NCBI GenBank assembly: GCA_031282085.1
Contig: JAITEK010000053.1
Coordinates: 1-5,304, forward strand
DNA from: Coriobacteriales bacterium
GTDB lineage: Bacteria > Actinomycetota > Coriobacteriia > Coriobacteriales > UBA8131
Direction: 5' to 3'
Length of the DNA stretch: 5,304 nt
Shown: positions 5,015-5,304 of the stretch, in pieces
Position numbering within the stretch: the first letter of the stretch is position 1
Layout of the letters: the number at the start of each line of letters is the position of its first letter
Translations under genes and position numbers: made by a program
The notes under the pieces: model-generated
Told to the model about the DNA's origin: nothing
Seen by the model: only the letters and a program-made list of their open reading frames with translations
The model's database searches: none

Positions 5015-5304
5015 ATGAGTCTTAAACCGTTGGGAGATCGGGTCATCGTCAAACAGGACGAGGCCGAAACCACCACCGCGTCGGGTCTGGTGCTTGCAAG
5101 CAACGCACAGGAGAAGCCGCAGCGCGGAACGGTCATCGCCGTTGGCGAAGGCAAGCTGGACAATCAGGGTAACCTGGTTAAGCCACAGGTCAAAGAGGGT
5201 GACAGCGTCATCTACAGCAAGTACGGCGGCACGGAGGTCAAGGTGGACGGGGAAGATGTGCTCATACTCCGCGCCGATGACATCTACGCAATCCTGGAGA
5301 AGTA
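5015..5304 (+). CDS. groES: Co-chaperonin GroES (Hsp10); stop codon cut by window end
   Basis: The heptameric cytoplasmic lid of the GroEL chaperonin, which closes the folding chamber in an ATP-dependent cycle. All 96 residues are visible, from MSLKPLGDRVIVK to DDIYAILEK; the window ends with TA, two bases of the expected stop. The start motif LKPLGDRVIVK, the mobile loop at about 15-35 with its hydrophobic GLVL (residues 24-27) that docks on GroEL, the RGTVIAVGEGK strand, the GDSVIYSKYGGTEVK segment and the C-terminal DVLILRADDIYAIL are all typical, and the length is normal. Regulation is clear: a perfect CIRCE operator and a consensus ribosome binding site precede it. groEL probably follows directly, but is outside the window; in some actinobacteria groES and groEL are separated, so this is not certain. 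Confidence 0.98.
   Translation, partial: MSLKPLGDRVIVKQDEAETTTASGLVLASNAQEKPQRGTVIAVGEGKLDNQGNLVKPQVKEGDSVIYSKYGGTEVKVDGEDVLILRADDIYAILEK

Noticed and set aside
5008..5025. Five-codon frame (MVHES) overlapping the groES start
   Set aside because: Its ATG is only one base from the Shine-Dalgarno, too close for efficient initiation; the overlap looks incidental.
1..5304. CRISPR arrays, insertion sequences, tRNA or rRNA genes, prophage or defence genes
   Set aside because: No regular spaced repeats, transposase motifs, cloverleaf or rRNA sequence were seen; all sizeable regions are explained by ordinary chromosomal genes.

Overview
The window is GC-rich, densely coded bacterial chromosome with housekeeping genes: part of a two-component system, a flavodoxin-ferredoxin fusion protein, NAD+-dependent DNA ligase (ligA), a small membrane protein of DUF4190 type, and groES under a perfect CIRCE operator. 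The best organism guess is a high-GC Gram-positive, perhaps an anaerobic actinobacterium of class Coriobacteriia. This rests on an EFR1-type redox protein (typical of anaerobes), a DUF4190-like protein, a LigA carrying Phe at the motif Ia position where many LigAs have Tyr, strong G/C preference at third codon positions, and CIRCE control of groES. It is inference from gene content, not a taxonomic match.

Layout. On the minus strand (1-962) an OmpR/PhoB-type response regulator is followed after 12 bp by the start of a membrane protein that is almost certainly its histidine kinase, cut by the window edge. A roughly 240-bp divergent intergenic region (963-1204) holds a 9-bp inverted repeat and an imperfect direct repeat; both contain the hexamer CGTTTG. 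On the plus strand follow the EFR1-family flavodoxin/2[4Fe-4S] protein (1205-2020) and, after 74 bp, a complete ligA (2095-4302). A 176-bp gap with a weak candidate promoter leads to the small two-hydrophobic-segment protein (4479-4835), closed by a strong hairpin (4874-4904). A candidate promoter, the CIRCE element (4940-4966), a full-strength Shine-Dalgarno sequence and groES (5015 to the window end, missing only the last base of its stop codon) finish the window; groEL probably follows.

How the genes relate. The sensor/regulator pair is divergent from the redox protein, so the shared region could let the regulator control itself and the flavodoxin-ferredoxin. LigA and GroES are independent housekeeping functions. 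GroES is predicted to be heat-inducible through HrcA acting at CIRCE. No clearly new biological system is visible. The least explained items are the repeat-rich divergent region, the unassigned job of the EFR1 protein, and the small membrane protein between ligA and groES.
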